A stretch of 64,000 bases of DNA. It comes from Serpula lacrymans var. lacrymans S7.9 (lineage: Eukaryota > Basidiomycota > Agaricomycetes > Boletales > Serpulaceae). The stretch lies in NCBI RefSeq assembly GCF_000218685.1, contig NW_006763290.1, forward strand, positions 4,118,908 to 4,182,907. The letters are read 5' to 3'. A program made the position numbers and the translations under genes. The notes beneath the pieces were generated by a model that was not told where the DNA came from, ran no database searches, and saw nothing but the letters and a program-made list of their open reading frames with translations. This document shows, one piece after another, positions 63,472 through 64,000 of this stretch (positions are counted from its first letter, which is position 1; each line of letters opens with the position of its first letter).

Positions 63472-64000
63472 TGGCTTTCGCTATTCTCCAATCTCTCCCA
63501 TGCACTCCTGAATGGCAAATATTTCAGTCATCAGTAATCAACACGATTGAAGAAAATAGATTTACCTTTGATGCAGTTGAGATCTGGATCACTGCAGAAG
63601 TTGCACGACAGTCAGGGAAGGCCCCTGGAGGTTCCGAATCAGCACTCAAATCCGAGGAGAAATGGTGTAACTTCCACAAAGCCAAATCACACAACACCTC
63701 GGAGTGTCGAACACTTCAGTCAGCTGAAAAAGGTCAAAGGAAGAAGGGAAAGGAAAGACACAAGAATAAAGGAAAAGAGAAGGAAAAGGCAAATACAGCA
63801 GAGCAATCATCCAGATCTGACTCCGAGGAGGAACAGAGTCATATTGCATTGGATCATGTACATATTTCCAAGCCCCTTGCTAAACACATTCAAGCTTACC
63901 TTGTGTCGGAACCCGATAAGACCAAAACAACAATTATTATTGACTCCGGAGCAACATCCCACATGGTCCCTCACCGCTCCTGGTTTGAGCCAGGAACATA
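63472..64000 (+). pseudogene. Second, inverted copy of the copia gag-protease
   Basis: From 63472 to the window end the plus strand matches the minus strand of the copia element at about 61565 down to 61036, nearly without change after the first 30 bases. It encodes NTIEENRFTFDAVEIWITAE, CNFHKAKSHNTSECRTLQSA, the Lys/Glu-rich spacer and IIIDSGATSHMVPHRSWFEP. It has no LTR or Gag start: homology begins mid-gag at the junction with the Plavaka fragment. It continues beyond the window. Confidence 0.93.

Overview
This window looks like a transposon graveyard from the nuclear genome of a filamentous basidiomycete fungus, most likely an Agaricomycete. The evidence is the gene families and the gene structure. 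Decayed exons of DUF6532, DUF6589 and DUF6698 proteins (families expanded in mushroom-forming fungi) are present, together with a TET/JBP-like 2-oxoglutarate oxygenase. Introns of about 45-57 bases can be inferred, and the mobile elements are the fungal suite: Plavaka/Tnp2-type transposases, chromodomain Ty3/gypsy, Ty1/copia, Helitron, PIF/Harbinger and Tc1/mariner. Nothing identifies the species. I see no bacterial operon, rRNA or CRISPR array and no clearly intact host gene. The best-preserved reading frames belong to retrotransposons. All family names come from recognising motifs by eye, not from a search.

Layout. 1-5.2 kb: non-coding DNA with two termini of a small dispersed repeat, then a minus-strand gypsy pol remnant whose chromodomain end is split by a solo LTR. 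5.2-15 kb: decayed sequence with a plus-strand Plavaka transposase (7.9-10.4 kb) and a gypsy RT scrap (13.5 kb). 15.9-21.0 kb: a solo copia LTR, then a gypsy chromovirus on the plus strand with protease, RT, RNase H, integrase and chromodomain and a complete 3' LTR, but no 5' LTR. 21.1-22.4 kb: a small Cys-rich-protein gene remnant. 22.4-23.4 kb: a Harbinger transposase. 24.1-27.0 kb: a decayed copia element. 27.0-27.9 kb: a DUF6589 fragment cut by a gypsy LTR. 28-32 kb: a RecQ-like helicase fragment and LTR debris.

32.1-43.3 kb is the most informative part. A Helitron replication-protein gene is present as two halves in opposite orientations (plus strand 32.48-34.47 kb, minus strand 40.76-43.29 kb). 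Each half abuts part of an LTR and carries one copy of the same 5-base target duplication, and the two halves join in frame. This implies one LTR insertion followed by an inversion broken inside the LTR. Between them lie a gypsy RT fragment with a nested LTR, a Tc1/mariner deletion derivative nested in an older inverted-repeat element, and a Tnp2-type transposase pierced by two solo LTRs.

44.4-54.1 kb: a solo gypsy LTR with perfect target duplication, a DUF6698 gene or pseudogene, a tRNA-like gene, weak hypothetical exons, a TET/JBP-like oxygenase remnant and a DUF6532 pseudogene. 54.2-56.3 kb: a gypsy 3' end with a nested solo LTR. 57.7-64 kb: a Helitron helicase fragment, a copia element (58.07-62.35 kb) with both LTRs, a half-tRNA primer site and RT core deleted, then a Plavaka N-terminal region and a second, inverted copy of the copia gag.

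Insertion order can be read from eight solo-LTR insertions with matching or near-matching 5-base target duplications and from several element-in-element junctions. I found no clearly new functional system. The strongest novel observations are structural: the split Helitron, a chimeric copia element whose two LTRs carry different exact deletions, and a five-copy family with candidate Helitron-type ends.
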